From: Pandoraea capi
GTDB lineage: Bacteria; Pseudomonadota; Gammaproteobacteria; Burkholderiales; Burkholderiaceae
Direction of reading: 5' to 3'
DNA length: 64,000 nucleotides
NCBI RefSeq assembly: GCF_902459735.1
Contig: NZ_CABPRV010000013.1
Coordinates: 124,001-188,000, forward strand
Shown here: positions 1 to 11,323 of the stretch, piece after piece
Layout of the letters: every line of letters starts with the position of its first letter
How positions within the stretch are numbered: the first letter of the stretch is position 1
Position numbers and translations under genes: made by a program
Notes under the pieces: model-generated
The model's database searches: none
Told to the model about the DNA's origin: nothing
The model's input: only the letters and a program-made list of their open reading frames with translations

Positions 1-532
1 CCGGGTTGGCTTGCAGCGGTTCGAGCACGCCGCCGATGCCCACGCCACCCGACAGGTGAACGTTCTTGCCGATCTGGGCGCACGAACCGACGGTAGCCCA
101 CGTGTCAACCATGGTGCCTTCATCGACGTAAGCGCCGATGTTGGTATATGACGGCATCAGCACGACGTTCTTGCCGATGAACGAGCCGCGACGGGCCACG
201 GCCGGGGGCACCACGCGGAAGCCGCCGCGTGCGAAGTCTTCGGCGGTGTAATCGGCAAACTTGCTCGGCACCTTGTCGTAGAACTGGCTGAAGCCGCCGG
301 CGGGCATCACGGCGTTGTCTTCGAGGCGGAACGACAGCAGCACGGCCTTCTTGATCCACTGGTTCACGATCCACTGGCCGTCTTGCTTCTGGGCGACGCG
401 CAGTGCGCCGGCGTCCAGTTCGGCGATGACGTGCGAGACAGCTTCGCGGACTTCGGCGGGGGCGGACTTGGCCGAGATCTCGGCGCGGTTTTCCCAAGCT
501 TGGTCGATGATGGTTTGCAGTTGTTGCGACAT
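1..532 (-). CDS. dapD: 2,3,4,5-tetrahydropyridine-2,6-dicarboxylate N-succinyltransferase, partial
   Basis: This is the N-terminal 177 residues of DapD; the gene runs off the left edge (family length is about 275 residues). The enzyme transfers succinate from succinyl-CoA to tetrahydrodipicolinate in the succinylase branch of diaminopimelate/lysine synthesis in the cytoplasm. The protein opens [20 protein letters not shown], typical of the family, then shows the start of a left-handed beta-helix of hexapeptide repeats with [20 protein letters not shown] and [20 protein letters not shown]. The gene lies 24 bases downstream of dapC on the same strand, so the two very likely form one transcript supplying the substrate and next step of the same pathway. 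The ATG at 532 is the only sensible start. Confidence 0.96.
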   Translation of the reverse strand, partial: MSQQLQTIIDQAWENRAEISAKSAPAEVREAVSHVIAELDAGALRVAQKQDGQWIVNQWIKKAVLLSFRLEDNAVMPAGGFSQFYDKVPSKFADYTAEDFARGGFRVVPPAVARRGSFIGKNVVLMPSYTNIGAYVDEGTMVDTWATVGSCAQIGKNVHLSGGVGIGGVLEPLQANP

Positions 533-556
533 GGCGAGAATCGTTTGCAGTGAGGA

Positions 557-1759
557 TTAAAGGGATTGGCAGAATTGCACGATGCGCTGTGCGCCTTCGG
601 TGCATTCGTCCACATCGGCCACGAGGGCGATGCGCACATAGTTTTCGGCCGGGTTGGCGCCGTGCGCCGCGCGTCCCAGATAGGATCCGGGCAGTACGGC
701 CACATTGTATTGCGCCAGCAACTGGCGCGTGAATTCCGTATCGGACAGGCCGGTCTTCGCATCGACCTTCGCCCACAGGTAGAACCCGGCGTCCGGCAGG
801 CGTACGTCGAGCACCTCGGCGAGCATCGGCGTGACCGTCTGGAATTTCTTCAGATACTTGCTACGGTTCAGACGCACGTGGGCTTCGTCGTTCCACGCGG
901 CAATGCTCGCGGCCTGCACGGCCGGGCTCATCGCGCAGCCATGGTAGGTACGGTAGAGCAGGAATTTCTTGAGGATGGCGGCGTCGCCAGCAACGAATCC
1001 CGAGCGCATGCCCGGCACGTTCGAGCGCTTGGACAGGCTGGAGAACACGACCAGACGCTCGAAACCACGGCCCAGTTGGTGCGCCGCAGCGAGACCACCC
1101 AGCGGCGGACGCTCTTCGTCAAAGTAGATCTCGGAATAGCACTCGTCTGAAGCGATCACGAAGCCATACTGGTCGGACAGTTCGAACAGGCGCTTCCAGT
1201 CTGCCAGCCCCAGCACGGCGCCAGTCGGATTGCCCGGCGAGCACAGGTAGACGAGCTGGACGTCGCGCCAGACGTCGGCGGGCACCGCGTCGTAGTCCGG
1301 TGCGAAGTTGCGTGCGGGGTCGCTGTCCGCGTAATAAGGCGTAGCGCCGGCGAGCAGCGTCGCGCCTTCGTAGATCTGGTAGAACGGGTTCGGGCACAGT
1401 ACCCGGGCGCCCGGCTTGCCACCGTCGACGACGGCCTGGGCAAACGAGAACAGGGCTTCGCGGGAGCCGGTGACCGGCAGCACTTCCGTCGCCGGATTGA
1501 CGTTGGGCAACGCGTACCGGTGTTCGAGCCAGTGGGCGATGGCCGAGCGCAGCGGCTCGCCGCCTGCCGTGGCGGGATAGTTCGAGAGACCGCCCAGCCC
1601 TTCGATCAGGGCTTCCTTGATGAACTGCGGCGTGGGGTGCTTGGGCTCCCCGATGCCGAAGCTGATGGCCTTGTACGCGCTCGCGGGCGTGACGTCCGCG
1701 ACGAGCGACTTCAGGCGTTCAAAGGGGTAGGGCTGGAGCTTGTCGAGTAATGGGTTCAC
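557..1759 (-). CDS. dapC: Succinyldiaminopimelate transaminase
   Basis: This 400-residue class I/II aminotransferase (fold type I, PLP-dependent) matches DapC of Burkholderiaceae, which makes N-succinyl-L,L-diaminopimelate using glutamate. Visible active-site elements are SPGNPTG (N177), ASDECY (D205, Y208), the PLP lysine in SLSKRSN (K244) and a downstream arginine in GMRSGF (R252). The start is GTG at 1759, followed by MNPLLDKLQPYPFERL, the usual N-terminus of the family; no strong ribosome binding site precedes it. It sits directly upstream of dapD, which supports the DapC assignment over a generic aspartate aminotransferase. Confidence 0.94.
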   Translation of the reverse strand: MNPLLDKLQPYPFERLKSLVADVTPASAYKAISFGIGEPKHPTPQFIKEALIEGLGGLSNYPATAGGEPLRSAIAHWLEHRYALPNVNPATEVLPVTGSREALFSFAQAVVDGGKPGARVLCPNPFYQIYEGATLLAGATPYYADSDPARNFAPDYDAVPADVWRDVQLVYLCSPGNPTGAVLGLADWKRLFELSDQYGFVIASDECYSEIYFDEERPPLGGLAAAHQLGRGFERLVVFSSLSKRSNVPGMRSGFVAGDAAILKKFLLYRTYHGCAMSPAVQAASIAAWNDEAHVRLNRSKYLKKFQTVTPMLAEVLDVRLPDAGFYLWAKVDAKTGLSDTEFTRQLLAQYNVAVLPGSYLGRAAHGANPAENYVRIALVADVDECTEGAQRIVQFCQSL

Positions 1760-2123
1760 TTGGATTCAAACAGACTCAGGGCTAGGGGTCGCAACGCCAT
1801 TCATGGCGTCGACGAGCAAATTCGGGGCCACCCGGGGCCGCACAGGGCGACTGGGCGAGATCTGGGGCGCGTCGGTGCGCAATGCGACACCGTACCTTTC
1901 AGGCGGCAGATCCGGCGCACGGCAAGCCGGATATCGACCTGCGCTTATCCGTTTCATCACGCGAAAGGGGTTCCCGGACGCGTTCAAGAATGGCAAGATC
2001 GGTAAAGCGAAAATTATACCGTCACGGCGCCCACAAAGCGCGATCACCGCGTAATTCAGCACATTCCGAGGCGCCAATAGGGCAAGTCTGCGGAGTATCT
2101 CAGGTTTTTCAGGAGTCAACAGC
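1760..2123. other. Divergent intergenic region between dapC and the DMT exporter
   Basis: This 364-base gap separates the divergent dapC and DMT-transporter genes. On the minus strand a perfect TATAAT lies at 2018-2013, but no good -35 is placed 16-18 bases upstream, so it is only a weak promoter candidate for dapC with a long leader. A small hairpin ACGCCA-TTCA-TGGCGT lies at 1794-1809 near the dapC start. CAGGAG about ten bases before 2124 is the ribosome binding site of the transporter. No coding remnant is seen. Confidence 0.4.
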
Positions 2124-3122
2124 ATGACCGTAGCCGGTAACGGCGCGCGTGGACCGGAGTCGGCTGGGTCCGGCGCCGCCAGCACCTCTTTGGGCACACG
2201 AGCCGCGCCCGCTCTGGCCATTCTCATCGGATCGTCCGTATGGGGGCTGGCCTGGTTTCCCTATCGGATCCTTGCCCAATGGGGCGTAGCGGCCGTACCC
2301 GCACAGATATGCACCGCCTCCGTGGCCATCCTGCTGCTCACGGTGGTCTATCGCCGCTCGCTCGGCACGCTGCGATGGTCCTGGCTGCTCGTCGGCGTGG
2401 CGTTCGCCGGCGGCACAACCAATGTCGCGTTCGTCTGGGGCACGACCCACGGGCATGTCATGCGGGTGTTGCTGCTGTTCTATCTGACCCCCGTGTGGAC
2501 GGCGTTGTTTGCTCACTGGCTGCTGGGTGAGCGCGTGGGGCTGCGCGGCGTGGGGCTAATAGCGCTCGCGCTGGGTGGCGCCGGGCTGATGCTCTGGTCG
2601 CCTGAACTTGGCTGGCCTGTGCCGAACAACCCTGGCGAGTGGGCGGGGGTGATTGCCGGTGCGGCGTTCGCGATGAACAACGTGTTGCTGCGGCGCGTCA
2701 GTCAGTCGCTGCCGGATGTGCGCGGCGAAATGCGCAGCTGGACGCTATATCTTGGCTGCGTGGTCGGCGGTCTGCTGGTGCTGCCGTTCGACGGCGGCGT
2801 GCAGAGCGGGCAGGCCGCCGTCTCGGCGCTGACCTCGAGCGCTGCGACCGCAGCGGTTGCGCTGGCGCTGGGGTGCACCATCGCGCTGACCAACGTCATC
2901 GTTCAGTTCGGGCTGGCGAGGGTGCCGGCCAATCAGGCCGCGCTCATCATGCTTTTCGAAATCGTCGTGGCGGCGATCTCGTCGTGGTGGCTGGCCAGCG
3001 AGGGGCTGGGGGCGCGGGAAATCACGGGCGGGTTGTGCATCGTGGCAGCCGGCGTGCTCTCCGGAATTTTGCCCGATTCGCGGCGTTGTAAATCCGCGAC
3101 GGCGGGGGATGCGATGGTATGA
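2124..3122 (+). CDS. DMT-superfamily transporter (EamA family)
   Basis: This 332-residue inner-membrane protein has about ten hydrophobic segments arranged as two EamA repeats, the architecture of drug/metabolite transporters. Early segments include AILIGSSVWGLAWFPYRIL and, in the second half, VIAGAAFAMNNVLLRRVS and ANQAALIMLFEIVVAAISSW. Members export amino acids, metabolites or drugs; the substrate here cannot be read from sequence. The ATG at 2124 is preceded by CAGGAG. It is divergent from dapC and 155 bases upstream of smc, with no obvious functional link to either. Confidence 0.85.
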   Translation: MTVAGNGARGPESAGSGAASTSLGTRAAPALAILIGSSVWGLAWFPYRILAQWGVAAVPAQICTASVAILLLTVVYRRSLGTLRWSWLLVGVAFAGGTTNVAFVWGTTHGHVMRVLLLFYLTPVWTALFAHWLLGERVGLRGVGLIALALGGAGLMLWSPELGWPVPNNPGEWAGVIAGAAFAMNNVLLRRVSQSLPDVRGEMRSWTLYLGCVVGGLLVLPFDGGVQSGQAAVSALTSSAATAAVALALGCTIALTNVIVQFGLARVPANQAALIMLFEIVVAAISSWWLASEGLGAREITGGLCIVAAGVLSGILPDSRRCKSATAGDAMV

Positions 3123-3277
3123 TGCGTACCGTCGCTGTATCGCCGTAAGCAAGGCGGAAAGCAGCAAGAAATTTGCAGTAATGCGGCCTGCCCACGCCAG
3201 CGTGCGCAGGCCCGACAGGACCAGCTAGCGCGTCTGCGTCTTTCCCATCATTCAATGACCGATAAAGCGAACCTGCC

Positions 3278-6200
3278 GTGCGTCTGACTTCCATCAAACT
3301 CGCTGGCTTCAAATCCTTCGTCGACCCGACGAACTTCGCGGTGCCTGGCCAACTGGTCGGGATCGTCGGCCCGAACGGGTGCGGCAAATCCAACATCATC
3401 GACGCCGTGCGCTGGGTGCTCGGCGAGTCGCGCGCCTCGGAGCTGCGCGGCGAATCGATGCAGGACGTGATCTTCAACGGGTCGACTGCCCGCAAGCAGG
3501 CGAGCCGCGCCAGCGTCGAACTGGTGTTCGACAACAGCGCCGGGCGCGCCGCCGGGCAGTGGAGCCAGTACGCCGAAATCGCCGTCAAGCGCGTGCTCAC
3601 GCGCGATGGCACCTCCAGCTACTACATCAATAACCTGCCGGCCCGCCGCCGTGACATTCAGGACATCTTCCTGGGGACCGGTCTCGGGCCGCGTGCCTAC
3701 GCCATCATCGGGCAGGGGATGATTTCCCGGATCATCGAGGCCAAGCCGGAAGAACTGCGTGTATTCCTCGAGGAAGCCGCGGGCGTTTCCAAATATAAGG
3801 AACGTCGTCGCGAGACCGAGAACCGGTTGCAGGACACGCGAGAAAACCTCACGCGCGTGGAGGACATTCTTCGCGAACTCGGCACGAACCTCGAAAAGCT
3901 CGAATCGCAGGCCGTCGTCGCCAATCGATTCAAGGACTTGCAGCGCGATGGGGAGGAGAAGCAGCAACTGCTCTGGCTGCTTCGGAAGAACGAAGCGCAG
4001 AACGAGCAGGAGCGTCAGCAACGCGCCATCGAATCGGCGCAGGTCGATCTCGAAGCGCAGATGGCGCGCTTGCGCGGCTCGGAGTCGGACCTCGAGACAC
4101 TGCGCGCGGCCCACTACACGGCCACCGATGCCGTACAGGCTGCACAAGGCGCCATGTACGAGGCAAACTCGGAAGTCAGCCGTCTCGAAGCCGAAATTCG
4201 TTACGTCGTCGAGTCGCGTAATCGCGTGCAGGCCCAACTGGCGGCGCTGACGTCGCAGCGCGAGCAGTGGCAGGCCCGTTCGGCACAGTCCGAAGAGGAA
4301 CTGGCGCTCGCCGAAGAAGAACTCATCATTGCGGAAGAGCGTGCTGCGACCGCACAGGATCAGGCCGCCGAGCAGAATGAGGCGCTGCCTGCGCTGGAAT
4401 CCGGTTGGCGCGACGCGCAGAACCTCCTCAACGAACAACGTAGCGAGATCGCGCAGGTTGAGCAGAGTCTGAAACTCGAAGCCGCGCATCAACGTAATGC
4501 CGATCAGGCATTGCAGCAGTTGCAACAGCGTCAGGAGCGTTTGCAGGGCGAAGCCCGCGGGCTCGACAAGCCTGATGAGGCCGAGCTGGAGATGCAGCGC
4601 GGCGACCTGGCCGAACATCAGGCGATGCTCGAAGATGCGCAGGCCGAACTGGCCGACGCACAGGAGCGTTTGCCGCGCCTCGAAGCCGAGCGTGCCGAAG
4701 CGCAGGCCCGGGTGCAGTCCGAGGCGGCGACGATTGCGCAGCTTGAGGCGCGTCTGACGGCGCTCAAGCAACTCCAGGAAAGTGTGCAGACGGAAGGCAA
4801 GGTGCAGCCGTGGCTCGACAAGCACGAGCTGGCACAACTGCCGCGTCTGTGGAAGAAGCTGCATATCGAGCCGGGCTGGGAAAACGCGCTCGAATCGGTG
4901 CTGCGCGAGCGTCTGGCTGCGCTGGAAATCAGCAACCTCGACTGGGTGAAGGCCTTCGCGAGCGATGCGCCGCCGGCCAAGCTGGCGTTCTATTCGCCGC
5001 CGCCTGCTGCGCGTCCCCAAGAAGCACCCGCGTCGCTGCGCCCGTTGTTGGCATTGTTGCGTATCGACGATCCGGGCCTGCGCGCGGTCTTGCAGGAATG
5101 GCTCGGCCATGTGTTCGTCGCCGATGATCTGGCGCAAGCCATGACCGCGCGAGCGCAACTGCCCGAGGGCGCGTCGATTGTCGTCAAGGCGGGCCATCAG
5201 GTGACGCGTGTCGGCGTGCAGTTGTATGCCGCGGACTCCGAACAAGCCGGTTTGCTCGCCCGCCAGCAGGAAATTGAGAATCTCGGCAAGCAACTGCGCG
5301 CACAAGCCTTGCTCTCCGACGAGGCCAAGTCGGCGGCGGTGCGCGCTGAGGCTGCGTACAGCCAGGCGGCGCAGGCGCTGACGGAAGTTCGTGCCCGCGC
5401 CGAGCGTGCCACGCAACGTGTCCACGCCCTGCAGATGGACGTGCTCAAGCTCACGCAAGCTTACGAGCGCTATAACGCCCGCAGCACCCAGATCGACGAA
5501 GAGCTGCGTGAAATTGCTGCGCAGATCGAAGAGCAGCTGGCCATGCGCGCCGAATCGGAGGCGAACTTCGAGCAAAGCGATTCGCGTCTGGCGGAATTGC
5601 AGGCCACGTTCGAAGACGGGCAACTCGAGTTCGAATCGCTCGACAGTCAACTGTCCGATGCACGTAACCGCGCCCGTGAGCTCGAGCGTCTGGCGCAGGA
5701 AGCGTCTTACGGTCAGAAGGGCATCTCGAGCAAGATCGACGAACACCGTCGCAGTATCCAGACGGCGCTCGAACAAGCCGAGCGCCTTGTCGTCTCGATC
5801 GAGCAGGCGCAGGCCGAACTCGCACAGATTACCGAGCAGACTGTGGAAAACGGTTTGCAGGACGCCCTCGAACTGCGTGCCGAGAAGGAAGAGATTCTGG
5901 GCGCAGCCCGCATCGAACTCGATGCCCTGACGCAGAAGCTGCGCCAGAGCGACGAAGAACGCCTGGCGGCCGAGCGCGGGTTGCAGCCGCTGCGCGATCG
6001 CATCACGGAATTGCAGTTGAAGGAGCAGGCGGCGCGTCTGAATCGCGAACAGTTCGTCGAGCAACTGACGACCGCCGAAGTCGACGAAGAGGCGCTGTCG
6101 GCCAAGCTGACGACGGATATGAAGCCGTCGTATCTGCAAGGTGAAGTGACTCGCATCAACAACGCGATCAACGCACTCGGCCCGGTCAACATGGCCGCGC

Positions 6201-6793
6201 TGGAAGAGTTGGAGACGGCGCGCGAGCGCAAGGTCTTCCTCGATGCGCAGTCGGCCGACCTGAACGATGCCATCGAAACGCTCGAAGGCGCCATCCGCAA
6301 GATCGACGAAGAAACGCGTGTGTTGCTGCAAGGCACGTTCGACGAAGTGAACAAGCATTTCGGCGAGCTGTTCCCGATGTTGTTCGGCGGCGGACAGGCG
6401 AAGCTCATCATGACCGGCGACGAAATTCTCGACGCGGGCGTGCAAGTCATGGCACAGCCCCCGGGCAAGAAGAACTCCACGATTCATTTGTTGTCTGGCG
6501 GAGAGAAGGCGCTCACGGCCATTGCGCTGGTGTTCGGGATGTTCCAGCTCAATCCGGCGCCGTTCTGTTTACTCGACGAGGTCGACGCGCCGCTCGACGA
6601 CGCCAACACCGAGCGCTACGCCAAGATGGTGGCGCGCATGTCGGACCGCACCCAATTCGTATTTATTTCGCATAACAAAATCGCGATGGAAATGGCCAAT
6701 CAGCTCATCGGCGTCACCATGCAGGAGCAAGGGGTGTCGCGGATCGTGGCTGTGGACATGGAGTCTGCGATCAATCTGGCCGAGATCGCTTGA
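3278..6793 (+). CDS. smc: Chromosome segregation ATPase SMC
   Basis: This is a full-length 1171-residue SMC protein, the coiled-coil ATPase that with ScpA/ScpB condenses and organises the chromosome. The N-terminal head has Walker A GPNGCGKS (residues 31-38). Long charged, Gln/Glu/Ala-rich coiled-coil stretches flank a hinge at roughly residues 500-640. The C-terminal head has the ABC signature LSGGEKAL (about 1072-1079) and Walker B LLDEVDAPLDD (about 1099-1109). The start is GTG at 3278 (MRLTSIKLAGFKSF), the normal N-terminus. It leads a plus-strand block with zipA, ligA and def. A very long antisense reading frame under it is a codon-bias shadow. Confidence 0.98.
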   Translation: MRLTSIKLAGFKSFVDPTNFAVPGQLVGIVGPNGCGKSNIIDAVRWVLGESRASELRGESMQDVIFNGSTARKQASRASVELVFDNSAGRAAGQWSQYAEIAVKRVLTRDGTSSYYINNLPARRRDIQDIFLGTGLGPRAYAIIGQGMISRIIEAKPEELRVFLEEAAGVSKYKERRRETENRLQDTRENLTRVEDILRELGTNLEKLESQAVVANRFKDLQRDGEEKQQLLWLLRKNEAQNEQERQQRAIESAQVDLEAQMARLRGSESDLETLRAAHYTATDAVQAAQGAMYEANSEVSRLEAEIRYVVESRNRVQAQLAALTSQREQWQARSAQSEEELALAEEELIIAEERAATAQDQAAEQNEALPALESGWRDAQNLLNEQRSEIAQVEQSLKLEAAHQRNADQALQQLQQRQERLQGEARGLDKPDEAELEMQRGDLAEHQAMLEDAQAELADAQERLPRLEAERAEAQARVQSEAATIAQLEARLTALKQLQESVQTEGKVQPWLDKHELAQLPRLWKKLHIEPGWENALESVLRERLAALEISNLDWVKAFASDAPPAKLAFYSPPPAARPQEAPASLRPLLALLRIDDPGLRAVLQEWLGHVFVADDLAQAMTARAQLPEGASIVVKAGHQVTRVGVQLYAADSEQAGLLARQQEIENLGKQLRAQALLSDEAKSAAVRAEAAYSQAAQALTEVRARAERATQRVHALQMDVLKLTQAYERYNARSTQIDEELREIAAQIEEQLAMRAESEANFEQSDSRLAELQATFEDGQLEFESLDSQLSDARNRARELERLAQEASYGQKGISSKIDEHRRSIQTALEQAERLVVSIEQAQAELAQITEQTVENGLQDALELRAEKEEILGAARIELDALTQKLRQSDEERLAAERGLQPLRDRITELQLKEQAARLNREQFVEQLTTAEVDEEALSAKLTTDMKPSYLQGEVTRINNAINALGPVNMAALEELETARERKVFLDAQSADLNDAIETLEGAIRKIDEETRVLLQGTFDEVNKHFGELFPMLFGGGQAKLIMTGDEILDAGVQVMAQPPGKKNSTIHLLSGGEKALTAIALVFGMFQLNPAPFCLLDEVDAPLDDANTERYAKMVARMSDRTQFVFISHNKIAMEMANQLIGVTMQEQGVSRIVAVDMESAINLAEIA

Positions 6794-6832
6794 CCCCGCG
6801 CCCACGATGGAGAAGAGAGAGGAACGCCGCGC

Positions 6833-8344
6833 ATGAATGAACTGCAGCTGAGCTTGATTGCCGCAGGGGTAGTGGTACTGCTGGGGGTCGTGGCCTATAA
6901 CGCCTGGCAAGGCAGCAAGGCACGGGCACGCATACCGCGTCGGATGCCGGTCGACGGCGCCGGCATCGATGCGACCGCCGGTGCGCCGGATGCCGACGAC
7001 GACCGCCCGTTCATCGAACCGACGCTTTCGCCGCCGCGCGTACCCGCGCAATCGGGCGAGCGCCGTGAACCGACGCTTGGGCCGGCAACGGCTACGGCGA
7101 CGACGTCGGTGCAGGACGCTTTTGCCATCAATGAAGATGCTTGGGATGCACCGCCGGCGGCTCGCAAGCGTGCTGCGCAGGAGGCCGCCGCTCGCGCTGC
7201 GGCCGAGGCGGGTGGTGCCGGGGAGTCGGGTGAGTCGGTAGCGACAGCAGAAGTTGCTGATGCCGAATCGGCCGCCCGGCAGGAAGATGACGCCGTAGCG
7301 CGCGATGTCCAGGAGGCCGATGCGGTCAGCGCCGTGGCACGCGTCGACGCGGAACTGGCGGCTGACGATACGGTCGACGCGGCGGCGGCTGGTGCTGCCG
7401 CTGCGGCGGCCGGGGCGTCGGACCGTGTCCCCACTGCCGTCACGACCGCGCCGCCCGCCGCTGCCGATGCGGTGCCGTCGACGCAGGGGGCTGCGGCCGT
7501 GCGTCCGGCGACGCCGAGCGGCCCGCCTCCCATCATCGACGAGCGTATCGATTGCATCGTCGAGTTGCCGTTGGCAAATATGGTGGCTGCGGAGCGTCTG
7601 ATGCCGCTGACGGTGCGCATGCGCCGTGCGGGCAGCAAGCCGGTCAACGTGGAAGGCCGTCTGGACGAGGCGTCGTCCTGGGAGCCGATTCGCACGGGTG
7701 GACGCTATCACCAACTGCGTATGGCGGTACAACTGGCCAACCGCGCGGGTGCACTGAACGAGGTGGAATTCTCCGAATTTTCGAATCTCGTGCAAACGCT
7801 GGCAGACGCCGTCGACGCCTTGCCGGAACTGCCCGACATGATGGAGACGGTGGCCCGAGGCCGTGAACTCGATGCGTTCGCCGCGCAGTGCGATGCTCAG
7901 TTGTCGGTCAACGTGCTGTCGGACGGTGCGCCGTGGTCGGCGAACTACGTGCAGGCGGTCGCGACGCAGGACGGTTTGCTGCTCTCGCGCGACGGCATGC
8001 GCTTCGTCAAGCTCGACGCCCGGCAGAATCCGGTGTTCATGCTGCAATTCGGCGACACGAACTTCCTGCGCGACGACCTCACGTACAAGGGCGGTGATCT
8101 GATCACGATGCTGCTCGACGTACCGGTTGCCGACGAAGACCTCCTGCCGTTCCGTCTGATGTGCGATTACGCACGCTCGATCGGGCAACGCATTGGCGGC
8201 CGGGTTGTGGACGATCAACGTCGCCCGCTTTCGGATGCTGCACTGCAAAACGTCGACAAGCAGTTGCTCAAGCTGTACGAGCGCCTTGAAGCACGTGGGC
8301 TTCCGGCGGGTTCGCCTGTGACGCGCCGCCTGTTCAGCCAGTAA
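6833..8344 (+). CDS. zipA: ZipA-like cell division protein (FtsZ-binding)
   Basis: This 503-residue bitopic membrane protein has a single N-terminal transmembrane segment (about residues 5-23), a basic patch, and then a roughly 200-residue Ala/Pro/Asp-rich low-complexity linker. The C-terminal ~270 residues include the ZipA FtsZ-binding region, beginning near DERIDCIVELPL and containing LLLSRDGMRFVKLD and NPVFMLQFGDTNF. ZipA tethers FtsZ to the inner membrane at the divisome. It lies between smc and ligA, the position ZipA-like genes hold in betaproteobacteria. The linker is far longer and more repetitive than the folded part and is probably disordered. Its start at 6833 lies 40 bases after smc. 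Confidence 0.9.
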   Translation: MNELQLSLIAAGVVVLLGVVAYNAWQGSKARARIPRRMPVDGAGIDATAGAPDADDDRPFIEPTLSPPRVPAQSGERREPTLGPATATATTSVQDAFAINEDAWDAPPAARKRAAQEAAARAAAEAGGAGESGESVATAEVADAESAARQEDDAVARDVQEADAVSAVARVDAELAADDTVDAAAAGAAAAAAGASDRVPTAVTTAPPAAADAVPSTQGAAAVRPATPSGPPPIIDERIDCIVELPLANMVAAERLMPLTVRMRRAGSKPVNVEGRLDEASSWEPIRTGGRYHQLRMAVQLANRAGALNEVEFSEFSNLVQTLADAVDALPELPDMMETVARGRELDAFAAQCDAQLSVNVLSDGAPWSANYVQAVATQDGLLLSRDGMRFVKLDARQNPVFMLQFGDTNFLRDDLTYKGGDLITMLLDVPVADEDLLPFRLMCDYARSIGQRIGGRVVDDQRRPLSDAALQNVDKQLLKLYERLEARGLPAGSPVTRRLFSQ

Positions 8345-8407
8345 ATTCAGGGCCGACGCGACAACCGACGATACCAAGCCATTCGTTTTCGAGTCGCGTT
8401 CGATGCA

Positions 8408-8438
8408 CGCCGTTCACCGTCGGGTGAGCGGCGTTTTT
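8408..8438 (+). terminator. Intrinsic terminator after zipA
   Basis: A GC-rich hairpin (arms CGCCGTTCACC and GGGTGAGCGGCG around a GTC loop, one G-T pair) is followed directly by TTTTT. It lies 64 bases past the zipA stop and 90 bases before ligA, so it probably separates the smc-zipA unit from ligA-def. Confidence 0.75.
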
Positions 8439-8449
8439 GTTCCGATTGA

Positions 8450-10663
<2,214 letters not shown>

Positions 10664-10679
10664 TGTGAGGATCCAACCG

Positions 10680-11213
10680 ATGATTCGCGACATTCTGAAG
10701 ATGGGCGATCCGCGTTTGCTGCGTATCGCCAGACCTGTCGAACACTTCGGCACGCCCGAGCTGGACGAGCTCGTCGCCGATATGTTCGAAACCATGAAAC
10801 ATGCGAACGGCGCAGGACTCGCCGCGCCGCAGATCGGCGTCGATCTGCAGGTGGTGATCTTCGGCTTCGAGCACAACGAGCGTTATCCGGACGCGCCCGA
10901 GGTGCCGGAGACTGTACTCATCAATCCGACCATTACGCCGCTCACGCAGGATATGGAGGAGGGGTGGGAGGGGTGTCTGTCGGTACCGGGACTGCGCGGC
11001 ATGGTCAATCGCTACTCGATGCTGCGTTACGAAGGGTTCGATCAGCAAGGACGCGCCATCGATCGCGTGGCCGAAGGCTTCCATGCCCGCGTGGTGCAGC
11101 ACGAGTGCGATCACCTGATCGGCAAGCTCTATCCGATGCGCATTACCGACTTCAGCAAATTCGGTTTCACCGAAATCCTGTTTCCGGGACTCGATCCGAA
11201 TAGTGACGACTGA
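10680..11213 (+). CDS. def: Peptide deformylase
   Basis: This 177-residue type I peptide deformylase removes the N-formyl group from nascent proteins. All three family motifs are present: [10 protein letters not shown] (44-53), EGCLSVPG (97-104, metal ligand C99) and QHECDHL (140-146, ligands H141 and H145, catalytic E142). The chosen ATG at 10680 lies 17 bases after the ligA stop and gives [10 protein letters not shown], the standard start; an in-frame upstream ATG inside ligA would add an unrelated extension. It may be an extra copy beside a fmt-linked one elsewhere, which cannot be judged from this window. Confidence 0.96.
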   Translation: MIRDILKMGDPRLLRIARPVEHFGTPELDELVADMFETMKHANGAGLAAPQIGVDLQVVIFGFEHNERYPDAPEVPETVLINPTITPLTQDMEEGWEGCLSVPGLRGMVNRYSMLRYEGFDQQGRAIDRVAEGFHARVVQHECDHLIGKLYPMRITDFSKFGFTEILFPGLDPNSDD

Positions 11214-11264
11214 GGCACACTTGCCCCGGTGGCAGTGGATCGACGATCGCTGCTGAGTTGAATG

Positions 11265-11293
11265 AAAAAGCCCGCCTTCAAGGCGGGCTTTTT
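11265..11293. terminator. Bidirectional terminator between def and the pseudouridine synthase gene
   Basis: A near-perfect hairpin, AAAAAGCCCGCCT-TCA-AGGCGGGCTTTTT, lies between the convergent def (plus) and pseudouridine synthase (minus) genes. The A tract on one side and T tract on the other make it able to stop transcription from both directions. Confidence 0.9.
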
Positions 11294-11323
11294 CATGACT
11301 GCGTTCGATGAGTCGAGGGCCGA

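Noticed and set aside
3248-6487. A minus-strand open frame of over a thousand codons under smc
   Set aside because: It is antisense to a complete SMC gene, is rich in Arg/Leu/Gln as expected of a codon-bias shadow, and shows no recognisable motif.
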